64,000 nt of DNA, from positions 66,187,442-66,251,441 of the forward strand of contig CM031596.1 in assembly GCA_018398815.1 (NCBI GenBank), written 5' to 3'. Both the position numbers and the translations under genes were made by a program. How positions within the stretch are numbered: position 1 is the first letter of the stretch; the number at the start of each line of letters is the position of its first letter. The notes under the pieces are model-generated. The model searched no databases and was not told where the DNA came from. It saw only the letters and a program-made list of their open reading frames with translations. Below are positions 35,598-43,674 of the stretch, piece after piece. This DNA is from Conus ventricosus (taxonomy: Eukaryota; Mollusca; Gastropoda; Neogastropoda; Conidae).

Positions 35598-35649
<52 letters not shown>

Positions 35650-37920
35650 CTGGTGTTAAATTTTAACTGGGGCAGCCCGATGTGGCCCTCTCGTCGGGTG
35701 GGCTATAACAACTTATCCTTTTTCTTATCTTGTAAACTTATGCTTTTTTTAGTTGAAAAATAGACCCGTACATTTTAGGGTAAACGTTTTAAAGCCCACT
35801 TTTTTTGGCCAAAGTGAAGGTCATTGAAATAATTTCATGATTAAAAAAAAAAAAAATCACTAAAGCAAAAAGACTGCAAGTCCGGAGTGTTCCAGTTTTA
35901 TATCAAAATGGGATAGTAGGTGTAGTTCGATACGTGCATATCTGTATTTTTTGCTGATGTTTATAACTATTAGTTCACTTGCACCTGCATTATAAGGGAT
36001 TTGGACATCAATCCAAATATCAAAGTCAGCTCACCACATCTTTGTCACTTCAGTTTGATTTCGAACCAGTTTCTGACACACCTGCAGACTACATTGATAT
36101 GCAAGTCATCTTGGATCCAGCGACAACAAGGCTGATAAATCATCCACAATCATTTAAATGTACTCTTCACAATCACTTTCACTTACTTTATTTGTTGTAC
36201 TAGATACTAGCTAAAAATAAACAAAAGAAACTACTTTTAGGGCTTTTTTTAATCCCACTGCAAACTTATACCTTGTCATTCTTTGGTGTTAACCTGCATT
36301 TCCCCCCACCACTGTCAGTTTGTTCCAGATATCTTTTTTTTGGGGGGGAGGATGTTTGTTTTTTCCCGACATTGCTGGAAAGGAAGTGCAACCACAGGCA
36401 CAGAGTGTGACCAAAATCACACCATCATTACCCACTGTCTGGTGTTTTGGATTTCAGAGCTTGATGACAGATGAGCAGGTGGCCAATGCACCCATCCTAA
36501 TTCTGGGGAACAAGATTGACAAACCTGGTGCTGCTAGTGAAGAGGAAATCCGACACTGGTTTTGTCTGAACAACCTCACCACAGGAAGGGTAAGTTCTTC
36601 CGTTCATGGTGTTTCTCACTGTTACTCTGCGAGCATGTTTGAGCTCAAGACGTTTTCAAAACATCTTCCCTCTGACTGCTGAATTCAAAACACTGAATTC
36701 AAAACGCTGGTCTGGCTCTCAGTAAGTTCCATCAGTTGAAGCATAAGGACTTTCTCATTCTCTCTGACTTCCTTTCTGCCCTGGAGGCCATATCTAGCCA
36801 TACCTTCACCACCCTTTTTTTTTGTTTTAACTTGACACCTCTCTGAAATGTGATAGTTACAGCATTGTTGCGTTGGATTTCCAGTCGATTTTCTTCAAGG
36901 CAGTGAGATGTCTGATCAGCTGACCAAAAATGCCACAGATGAAAAGTGACCTTCCAGTTTATCTATTCCCTACACAGATCTGAATTCTGAAGTTCATGAG
37001 CATGTCTGGCAGGAGGACTGCAATGTACAAGCAGATGATTAACTTTTTTATATTGGCTCAGACCTAAAGAATTCCTATTATGAGCCACTTACAGTCTTAA
37101 CTCTTTCATTCCTACTTTTCTATGAACCATTACTTCCTCCTGTTCCTAGATTCTTATAATACAAGTATTCCCTTCATTCCTGGATTTATAGAGAGAAAAA
37201 AAAGAAGTGTAAAGTGAGAACTGCCACGTATGCAGTAGCAAACCGGCCAGAATAGAGCGGCGACCAGTTCCCCACGCTGTAGGGGCAGTCTGGCATCCAT
37301 TACATTCATAAACATTGCTGCGTGAGCGACCCGGTCGTGACGTGTACCAATGACACGACTCGCACGAAGTTCAAAGCGCTTACCCGAGAACCGTTTTTCC
37401 GGGCTGCAGGAAGGAAAGGAGGGATTTTGTGCTGCCCGGTTTTCCGGGCTGCAGGAAGGAAGGGTTGGATTTCTGTAAACTGGAAAACCGGGTTGTAGGG
37501 ATGAAAGAGTTTATGAAGAAATTGGGGTTTTTTTGCCATTTACTCAGAGGCCACTCCCTTTACAAACACTGGTATCATTTTAAAAGGCAATGAGGCTCCG
37601 GAGTGCTAACATGTGATGAGCCACTCATTGGAAAAAATGTCTTCATAGAGTGAAGGGATTTTGCATGACATTTGATACAAACACTTTTCGTTGTAAACTT
37701 CGTGAAAGTCTTGTTCAGGGTTGTTCCACCTGACGTGGTTTTTGAGGGTTTTTTTTTTTTAAGTAAATGTTTTTCAAATGAATCTTAAATTTCTGTTGAA
37801 AATGTATTCAGTTTTAAAGTGTTTTGAATAAGTTTAAAGAAAACTGATCTGTTTATCTTGTTTTCCCTTTTTTTTTCTTTCTTTTTTTTTTACAGAAAAA
37901 TGCATGGAACCAAAATGACA

Positions 37921-37974
<54 letters not shown>

Positions 37975-38968
37975 TGCGCACGCACGCACATGTGTGCTTG
38001 CATCCTTGTTTCCGTTCCTCTTTTCTGTCAACACTTTTTAAGTCATTGAATCTTGCACCCATAGAGGATACTCTCATGTTTCTCTCGTTCTTTTAGTATA
38101 CAAGGGCACTTCAGAGATGACCAAGTTTGCAGCATCTTGCAGGGAAGTGTATTAAAGCAATGAAGGTGCATCTGGGTCCTTTTCAGATTTAAGGAATAAT
38201 CGTGCAGAAAATTGGAGAAAAAAAAACCAGCATGGAAGATCCAGTTCTGACCTACTGCAGGGAGAGGGTAGATTGGGCTTCAAACAAAACAGATTTATGA
38301 ATTAATGGAGTTTCGTTAGGGAGGAAGGGTTGGAGTGGGAGGTCAAGCTAATGTTTATATCAAGATGCTGTTTGGAAATACCTCAAGTATTCAGTTTGGA
38401 CTGGCTATTATATTCAAGTGTTTCCCAATTCACAGTTATGTTTGTCAATATGTGGTGTTAACTTTGGCAAAAGTTTAGCGTATACATAAGTGTACAGTGA
38501 CTGAAAATTGAATTTTGTCTACATACAATAACAAGCTACCTAAATTGAGGAGTTGATGAAATGTTTAGTGTGTGTCTGTGACCTTAAGAAGGGATTTGTA
38601 TGATTAAAACAAAAATTACAGAACATTCCACCAGGCAGTGTAATGAGTGATTGAAGTAAGGTGATTTCTTTGGTACTAAATATGTTGTACATGCGTGAAA
38701 TTATTTAATAAGTTTGTATTATTTATTAGTGCATTCAGTTTTCATAATGGTCATAACATACAGTTGTTTCAGCATTGTTAGAAATAAGAAATCTCTTCTT
38801 TTTTTTCAAATATAGTCACTGAATTCTTTTTTTTTTCTTACACATTTGCAGGGTACAGTTCCCCGAAATGAACTCCCTGGGCGTCCCATAGAGCTGTTCA
38901 TGTGTAGCGTTCTGAAGCGTCAAGGCTATGGAGAAGGCTTCCGTTGGATGGCTCAGTACATAAACTGA
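14042..38968 (+). CDS. SAR1: SAR1 small GTPase (COPII coat initiation), complete, 6 coding exons
   Basis: Coding parts 14042-14084, 14855-14974, 16278-16343, 17598-17701, 36458-36589 and 38852-38968 join to 582 nt, 193 aa plus stop, near the usual 192-198. SAR1 is activated by Sec12 on the ER, inserts an N-terminal amphipathic helix in the membrane and recruits Sec23/24. Seen: hydrophobic N-terminus [16 protein letters not shown]-loop GLDNAGKT (27-34), switch I HVPTLHPTSEEL, switch II DLGGH with catalytic-position His74, NKID (129-132), and the C-terminal block [20 protein letters not shown]. All introns are GT-AG. Intron 5 is 18.8 kb and packed with mobile elements. The symbol names the family; I cannot say SAR1A or SAR1B. 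Confidence 0.96.
14670..14708. repeat. CA microsatellite
   Basis: Interrupted CA repeat in SAR1 intron 2, about 150 bp before the P-loop exon. Confidence 0.85.
14855..14974 (+). CDS. SAR1: SAR1 coding exon with P-loop and switch I
   Basis: Acceptor CCCCTCCAG, donor GTAAGT. It encodes [20 protein letters not shown] through HVPTLHP, including the GTP-binding P-loop. Confidence 0.95.
16278..16343 (+). CDS. SAR1: SAR1 coding exon with switch II
   Basis: 66 nt between TTTTCAG and GTAAGA. It encodes [20 protein letters not shown], including DxxGH, where the His replaces the Gln of Ras-type GTPases. Confidence 0.95.
17598..17701 (+). CDS. SAR1: SAR1 coding exon (ARRVWKDYF...)
   Basis: 104 nt between TTTTCAG and GTAAGT. 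It encodes [20 protein letters not shown] and on to KAELD; phase and content match the family. Confidence 0.95.
17814..17839 (+). repeat. poly(G) run of 26
   Basis: G26 about 110 bp into SAR1 intron 5, sense strand. Confidence 0.9.
18112..19186. mobile_element. non-autonomous DNA element, 1,075 bp, TA target-site duplication
   Basis: Ends are inverted: CCGTAAAGTTCGG on the left and its complement on the right, flanked by TA at 18110-18111 and 19187-19188 (outer context AGTA...TACT). Subterminal GCGGCTTAT motifs repeat near both ends (about 18170, 18180; 19079, 19097, 19146). No transposase is recognisable; a 240-nt minus-strand frame inside (18517-18759) has no family match I know. The related unoccupied sequence at 13590-13690 has one TA at the matching point. 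A TA duplication fits Tc1/mariner-like or ISL2EU-like elements; I do not assign it further. Confidence 0.85.
19459..19478. repeat. poly(C) run
   Basis: About 20 C in SAR1 intron 5; a short (TTTC)n tract is at about 19267-19289. Confidence 0.85.
19545..20643 (+). mobile_element. I/Nimb-type LINE, 5' UTR and start of ORF1 (left part of interrupted copy)
   Basis: Begins CCCTCCGGGGGGTTGCGACC, then GTCGTGGTCGGAGGGCTTGC, a 5' UTR type I associate with I-group LINEs. The far end reads VTP-[QH]-K-x-x-NSPKG, as in the RNA-binding ORF1 region, and stops at 20643, where a 10.4-kb insertion begins. The element's right part resumes at 31029. A candidate target duplication TTGTAAACAT / TTGTAAACTT lies at 19535-19544 and 35730-35739. 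Confidence 0.65.
21900..22245. repeat. G-rich, C-rich and GT/CG simple-sequence tracts
   Basis: Interrupted G run (about 21900-21935), T18 (about 21945-21962), C-rich run (about 22021-22052), then (CG)n and GT/GA tracts (about 22140-22245). Long frames here are artefacts of simple sequence. Confidence 0.8.
22870..23830. repeat. degenerate ~33-bp minisatellite
   Basis: A unit like TTGATAATGTGGAAAGTTGA followed by TGGGGACAGATG recurs dozens of times, strongly diverged and partly blurred by the poor sequence quality. The minus-strand frame 23074-23631 (repeating C-P-x-x-F-P-x-x-Q) is a translation of this repeat, not a gene. Similar wording continues weakly to about 25090. Confidence 0.75.
24030..25900. 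repeat. GC-rich and homopolymer tracts
   Basis: CG-rich stretches with CGCGCGCG at about 24030-24270 and 25160-25195, C-runs (about 25201-25219, 25731-25740) and a G-run (about 25838-25865). No gene recognisable. Frames of 65-180 codons here consist of Gly/Arg/Pro-rich low-complexity translation. Confidence 0.6.
26780..30160 (+). pseudogene. L1-like LINE ORF2 remnant (endonuclease, RT, C-terminal region), heavily frameshifted
   Basis: Pieces in order: endonuclease start with GATNVSF...[13 protein letters not shown] (about 26880-26980), endonuclease IIAVGDWNV (about 27140), reverse transcriptase [17 protein letters not shown] (about 28485-28545), [11 protein letters not shown] (about 28880), LVLSKLIHF (about 29115), and near the 3' end ESIEHLFWG (about 30025). 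This order and wording fit L1/Tx1-group LINEs. No continuous frame survives, partly through sequence noise. A short A-tailed 3' UTR follows to 31011. Confidence 0.75.
31029..35729 (+). mobile_element. I/Nimb-type LINE, rest of ORF1, ORF2 (RT, RNase H) and 3' tail
   Basis: Order: ORF1 ([10 protein letters not shown], LPPGIKVxGYLNA, zinc-knuckle remnants near 31230-31340, [10 protein letters not shown] near 31465); ORF2 reverse transcriptase ([12 protein letters not shown] near 33375, DLHD near 33655, TLSKS near 33750, LFSIKINNI near 33805, [11 protein letters not shown] near 34300); RNase H-type region (WVPGHV near 35055, KNATRRNCP near 35100, SDVKPKIKD); then CIPCHAPL and RDVPPDV near 35460. 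The RNase H points to the I/Nimb group. The tail GATGTGGCCCTCTCGTCGGG ... GGCTATAA ... TTATC closes it. Frameshifts are everywhere. Confidence 0.75.
35600..35643. repeat. poly(T) run of 44
   Basis: Forty-four T in the 3' UTR of the I/Nimb-type LINE. Confidence 0.9.
36458..36589 (+). CDS. SAR1: SAR1 coding exon with NKxD motif
   Basis: 132 nt between GGATTTCAG and GTAAGT. It encodes [20 protein letters not shown] then [15 protein letters not shown], including the guanine-specificity motif NKID. Sequence quality is normal again here. Confidence 0.95.
37097..37513. mobile_element. possible MITE with ~19-bp inverted ends
   Basis: The left end TTAACTCTTTCATTCCTAC is matched by the inverse of the right end GTAGGGATGAAAGAGTTTA. 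Inside, a TTTTCCGGGCTGCAGGAAGGA unit is repeated (about 37396 and 37440) with a diverged third (about 37480). No coding capacity. Lies in SAR1 intron 6. Confidence 0.55.
37690..37760 (+). mobile_element. second fragment of the I/Nimb LINE ORF2 end
   Basis: TCTTGTTCAGGG then TGTTCCACCTGACGTGG matches 35440-35490 (TCCTGTTTAGGG, TGTCCCGCCTGACGTAC); translated it is the RVVPPDV / RDVPPDV motif. A T-run follows. About 45-70 bp only, in SAR1 intron 6. Confidence 0.55.
37924..37973. repeat. (GT)n microsatellite
   Basis: About 24 uninterrupted GT units in SAR1 intron 6. Confidence 0.95.
38852..38968 (+). CDS. SAR1: SAR1 last coding exon
   Basis: Acceptor ACACATTTGCAG, stop TGA at 38966-38968. It encodes [20 protein letters not shown] then [18 protein letters not shown]. 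Confidence 0.96.
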   Translation, partial: GTVPRNELPGRPIELFMCSVLKRQGYGEGFRWMAQYIN

Positions 38969-39444
38969 CCTATGTACTAGCTAGCCACAGTGTGAATGTG
39001 AAGGCTGTGAGGGTCATGGGAGTCTGAATGAGCTGTCCTTGTGTGTCCTTGCTAAGTGTGTCTGTGATGGTAATGCATCAAAATCTTTGGAGATATCTTT
39101 CAGTTGCATTTGTTTGTTTTGTACAGGGACTGCCTCACAAGATATCTGTGCTTAGTGGCAGCATATGCTTCATAACATGTTCTTGTGCTGGTCCATTTCT
39201 TGTAATGTGATCTTTTCACTACTGTTGTTTTTGTTTTTCAAAACTCTGCTTTGGAAAGGAAAGACCACTTCAATTAACTGGAGTTAGACTGCTGTGTATG
39301 CTGCCATGTGTGGAAGTACATGATTGCCCCTCTGTCTATGATTTATGTTAGTGAGGTTTATCTATATAATAGTCAGGAAATTGTTTTTTTTTGTTTTTGA
39401 TTTAGCTGTGACTTTCCAGAATAGATTAACATAACTGCTTTTCT

Positions 39445-39463
39445 AATAAAGTGTTTGAATAAA
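39445..39463 (+). terminator. SAR1 polyadenylation signals
   Basis: Two AATAAA hexamers, at 39445-39450 and 39458-39463, about 480 nt after the stop codon, within a duplicated AATAAAGTGTTTG. The 3' UTR probably ends near 39480. No gene recognised from there to 40807. Confidence 0.75.
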
Positions 39464-40822
39464 GTGTTTGAATGGCTACACAAAACGACTTCTGTCAGAA
39501 AGTTTTGTCCAATTTCAGGCGAGTAAGGCTTAATTGATAAAGTTGTAGTTCATCTATGTGTATGCTTGTCTGTCCCTAGATTTCTTGTTTTGAGTGGATT
39601 AGTTATGGGTGTTTTTTGTTGTTTTTTGTTTTTACAACAACAAAACAAAACACTAATTGGAAGACATAAAATTATTCTGTTTAAGTCATTTTCGCTTTTT
39701 TTTTGTTAAAACTGTTTCACACCCAAATTAGATTCTAGGAGGAGGAAACCAAAGAATGTAGTTGCGAATTACTCTTTGCGGGCAGTTTCCAACACTGACC
39801 CCTCTTCCTGGTCATTGTGTGTGTGTGTGTGTGTGCAAAGTTCCTTGGTCTTTTACGTTCTTTTCTCTGGTTATGGATTCTCCACCTTTTCGGTTTGGAG
39901 CAAAAGTTTATGCCAGAATTTAGGATGGATCTTCACTGGACTTGCTGCATTAGTCTATTGAAGAAGGGAACGCATTTCGGATGGTTCTGACGCACTTTGA
40001 TCTCGGTGGCTCTGTTAAGACTGCATGACCTTTTTTGGATCAGGATCTGTTAACAGGGGTGTGAAACAAAATGCTCAGCAAGTCATAGGACTAGTGTCAG
40101 AAACCTGAGAAGGCAGTTGTCCTATTGCCATGAGAACATTACATAAACATATATACTACTCATACTTATCCTGCCTCGCTGCTGTTGCTTCATTTCTTTG
40201 CAGTTGCGATGATTTATCTATTGAAGGTTCCAGAAAGCGCATACTACCTGAAGTAGTTGAAGGAAAAAAATACGAATGGTTGGGGTGTTATTTGCTTCAC
40301 ACTCATCAAGTCTAATACAAACAGAAGGCTAACATTTTTGCATTGAAAAACGGAACATATTTATCATTCTGTACACAGGTATGAGGTTTTTGTGTGAAGT
40401 AGCCATTTCCATGCATTTATTCAGAGCTCAGGTACATTTTAGGTTTTTCAAATAGAATTATGTAGATTAATTCACAATTTCACAAATATTAATTTATTTT
40501 GCTTCACATGGTGAAGTGATTGTTGCATAGATGCCAACCATGACCAATTTAACTACCCTTTCAATCCTTCGAGTTTACCCTGGACAGTCTTTCCAGCCTG
40601 GACAGTTGAGGCTAATGTGCACAAACAGAATGGGTATTTCATTTGAAATTTAGAACTGTTTATCGAGAAGCTAACAGTTGATCTATAGGGCTATTGCTAA
40701 AATAATTTTGTAACATCATACTAAAATTTCTTGTAATGTGATGCACTTTGGAAATGTTGATGCTTTGATAAACTCATCGTTTTATTCTTTGCATAAATAC
40801 GTATATGCTTGTTCCCATTGTT

Positions 40823-40893
40823 TTAACGTGGTGACAGCCCTGATGTGGCCCTCTGCGGTCGGCTGGGCTATAAGCAACATTATCTTATCTTAT
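40823..40893 (+). mobile_element. 71-bp LINE 3'-tail insertion with 15-bp target-site duplication
   Basis: The insert contains ACAGCCCTGATGTGGCCC and GGCTGGGCTATAAGCAAC and ends in (TTATC)n. CTTGTTCCCATTGTT flanks it exactly at 40808-40822 and 40894-40908. Same tail as 9284-9337 and the LINE end at about 35670. Confidence 0.88.
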
Positions 40894-41759
40894 CTTGTTC
40901 CCATTGTTCGGGCAGATTTAGTATGCCCATAAGGAAGTTTCATGTAAGACCCCTACCTCCCCTCCCTGGCAGTTGAATGCATATTCTTGATCTGATAAAC
41001 TGGTTTGAGTAAACAATATGCTACTTTGCTCAACAACTGTTCAGGCACAGGCTGAGAAACACTTCAGGGGCTCCCAAAGAGCGTTAGGGCAAAGAGCTGA
41101 AAGGTAACTTAATGTGGTATTCCGAAGCTCGAACAGTAATCTGTTTCTCTTTAACAGAGAGCGTTTCAGCTGTAGAATGTGTGCCTCCTGACCTTACTGA
41201 CAGGGAGGCATGCTGTTCCCCAAGTATCTCCAACAAGACCACAAAGTTTGTTTTCTTAGGGTTGGCAGCTATGTGGTAGATGAGATTAACGTTTTGTTGT
41301 TTGGAAGTGGGTTGTTTTTTTTGTGTGTGTGTTGATATTGGTTTCATGTTGATGCATGTCATCTTTGTCTGATCATCAAAGTGGTGTGCTTGATTTTTTA
41401 ACAGGATTCATGAGCGAGTTTGGTAGTGTGTTTGACTTGATCTGTTAATGTTGCAGTTAAACAGCTTTCAAAGAAGCTGATGAATGATCAAGACTGATTG
41501 TAGGATCATGCTGTGCGAGTGCTATGAGAGTATGTGTAGATCTTTTAGCTGGCTGTTGCTTCTTTGCAAGTGGTCAGTTATGTCATTGCCAGTAAAAAGT
41601 TTCGTTAGTCACATTTTTTATGAGTAGGTTTTGATAACCTGTGTTGTGGTACCTGGGGCCAGTTTAATAAACAGATGGTCAAACCAGTTTCGGTCAGCGA
41701 TGGTGACCTGATCGATTGCAGTTGTTCACGGGGTGACTAATACCAAATGACATCAAGTC

Positions 41760-41941
41760 GAACTTCAGTGTCATTTCTCATGACAGTCGCTGCTTGTTCA
41801 CATTTTTTGGCAACACATGTGCTATTATACACACAACTGGCTGGGATGACGAACTTCAGTGTCATTTCTCATGACAGTCGCTGCTTGTTCACATTTTTTG
41901 GCAACACATGTGCTATTATACACACAACTGGCTGGGATGAC
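41760..41941. repeat. 91-bp tandem duplication, essentially identical copies
   Basis: AACTTCAGTGTCATTTCTCA starts both copies, at 41761 and 41852. I see no difference between them. The overlapping small frames are translations of the duplicate. Nothing gene-like seen in 41942-43600. Confidence 0.93.
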
Positions 41942-43615
41942 AGTTGGTGCTAATCAAATTTTCAACAAGCCTGCAGACAAAATGACTACAAGACCTGCAC
42001 ATGTGGACATTTTGGAATGCTCGCACAACTTTTCTTGGAGAAAAAAAAGGAAAAGGATCTACATCATGTAATGTGTATCCAATGAGTTCAGTAGGTTCAC
42101 CTCATTCCAGAAGTTTCCATTCTTAAAGCTATGAACATAGTGTATAGGTGCATAGGTCTCAGAATATCTGCCATTGGCTCAGCATTGCTTTGTTTTAGCT
42201 CTTAAAAGATCTTGGTTGTTCCAGTTCAGTTCATGTTGCTTTTACCCAGCCGACTGCAAAAGGGCCGTATCAGAGCTGTACCTCATTCATAGTTCCAGCT
42301 ACATGTACATATGAATTGTAGATGATTATGCTTACACATCATGATTTTTCTTGTAATTTTCATGACAGAACTCCTGTTTATGCATGTTAACAACCCAGTG
42401 TGTGAGCAGTATGACATGGGTGTCTGCTTTCATGTGATTAACAGAAACACACATTATCATGGTTCATAGTGTAACTGACACACATTAATTCTTCATGGTT
42501 TGGTGTTCCATATATGTGCAGTTGACCGACTGAAACATTAATTCTTGATGGTTTGGACCACAGACTAACTCGAACATGTATTAATTCTTTATGATGTTTG
42601 ACAAGAAACTGGTTATTTGATGAATGTAAAGGGTAGGAGGCATTCCCATTATTTAAGAGTCGGTGTAGAGCAGTCAGTTCATTCGACTTATTCTGTCCTA
42701 GAACTGAGATTCTGTTTGGAAGCTGCTGTCGGCTCAGTCACTGAGTCAGTTTACAATTGGAGTTTGTTCATCTGACAGGCCCTCCATCACATGTTCATGT
42801 TTCTCACAGTGACATGGCTTTGATAGGTTGTGGGTGAACTTTGGGAGCTTGATGCCTTGCCGAATATGAATGATTCACCAGTAGACTGAAGTGAAGCTGA
42901 TGGCATAAGCACAACACTGCTGTGACATAGAAAGGATTTCCTCCTGTCAAGAATGAAGAAAAAAAGCCCAGTTTCGTTTCAAAATGCCTTTTATCAGAAT
43001 GGGGCTTCTCATATTTAAGTTCATTCACCAGTTGCTATGCAGATTTGTGAAGTCGGTCTTTTGAAGTAATTTTAGATGCTGGTTTGGTTTCTCAGCGGCC
43101 GAAAAGGGGGGTGGAGGGGGGGTAGGATGGGTGCTGTCTGTGATCCATACAGGCTACAGATCTAAGTATTTGAGGCCAAAGAGAAAAAAAAAAGTTTGGA
43201 TGGGTGAGATGGAGGATTTTCACATGGAATTGTCAGAAACTTTGCAGATGCCAGACTTGACAGATGTAAATGATTTGTTAATTAAGATGAAAAACATCAA
43301 TACATGATTTGAAGGCAGATGATTTTTTTTTTCTAATTTCAATAAAAAGGAACGAACAGAAACATTTCAACATGGCAGGATACATATTTAGACAGGCATT
43401 CTTTGTTCCACCTTTTCATTATAGGGTTTTTAATTCCTTTTTTGAAATATCATTGCATACTTTTTTTTTCTCTTATATTCTAGTCAAAAGATCACAGTTC
43501 GATGGATTTGATCTAAATGTCCCAGTAGTAGTTCATCATTTTCTGAAGAGTTTGGTTACCGACAATCTGCTTGACAGTAACTGATGCTGGCTTTTGATTT
43601 TGCACATTCTTTTTT

Positions 43616-43674
43616 TTTTGGGTGGGGGGTGGGGGTGGATGTTGGTGTTTTGTTGGGGGGGGGGGGGGGGGGGG
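43616..43674 (+). repeat. G-rich tract with G20
   Basis: GGGTGGGG-type sequence followed by 20 consecutive G (43655-43674). No gene recognised between here and 46929; two or three frames over 100 codons lack any recognisable motif. Confidence 0.85.

Larger units (their letters stand above)
20250..35850. other. stretch of apparently poor consensus sequence
   Basis: Every recognisable coding remnant here has a frameshift every few tens of bases, and short homopolymers replace mixed sequence (for example AAACCCCC where the LINE codons suggest ACCAACACC). Flanking SAR1 exons and the zinc-finger frames are intact. Boundaries are approximate. Gene calls inside this stretch should be treated as remnants read through noise. 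Confidence 0.6.
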
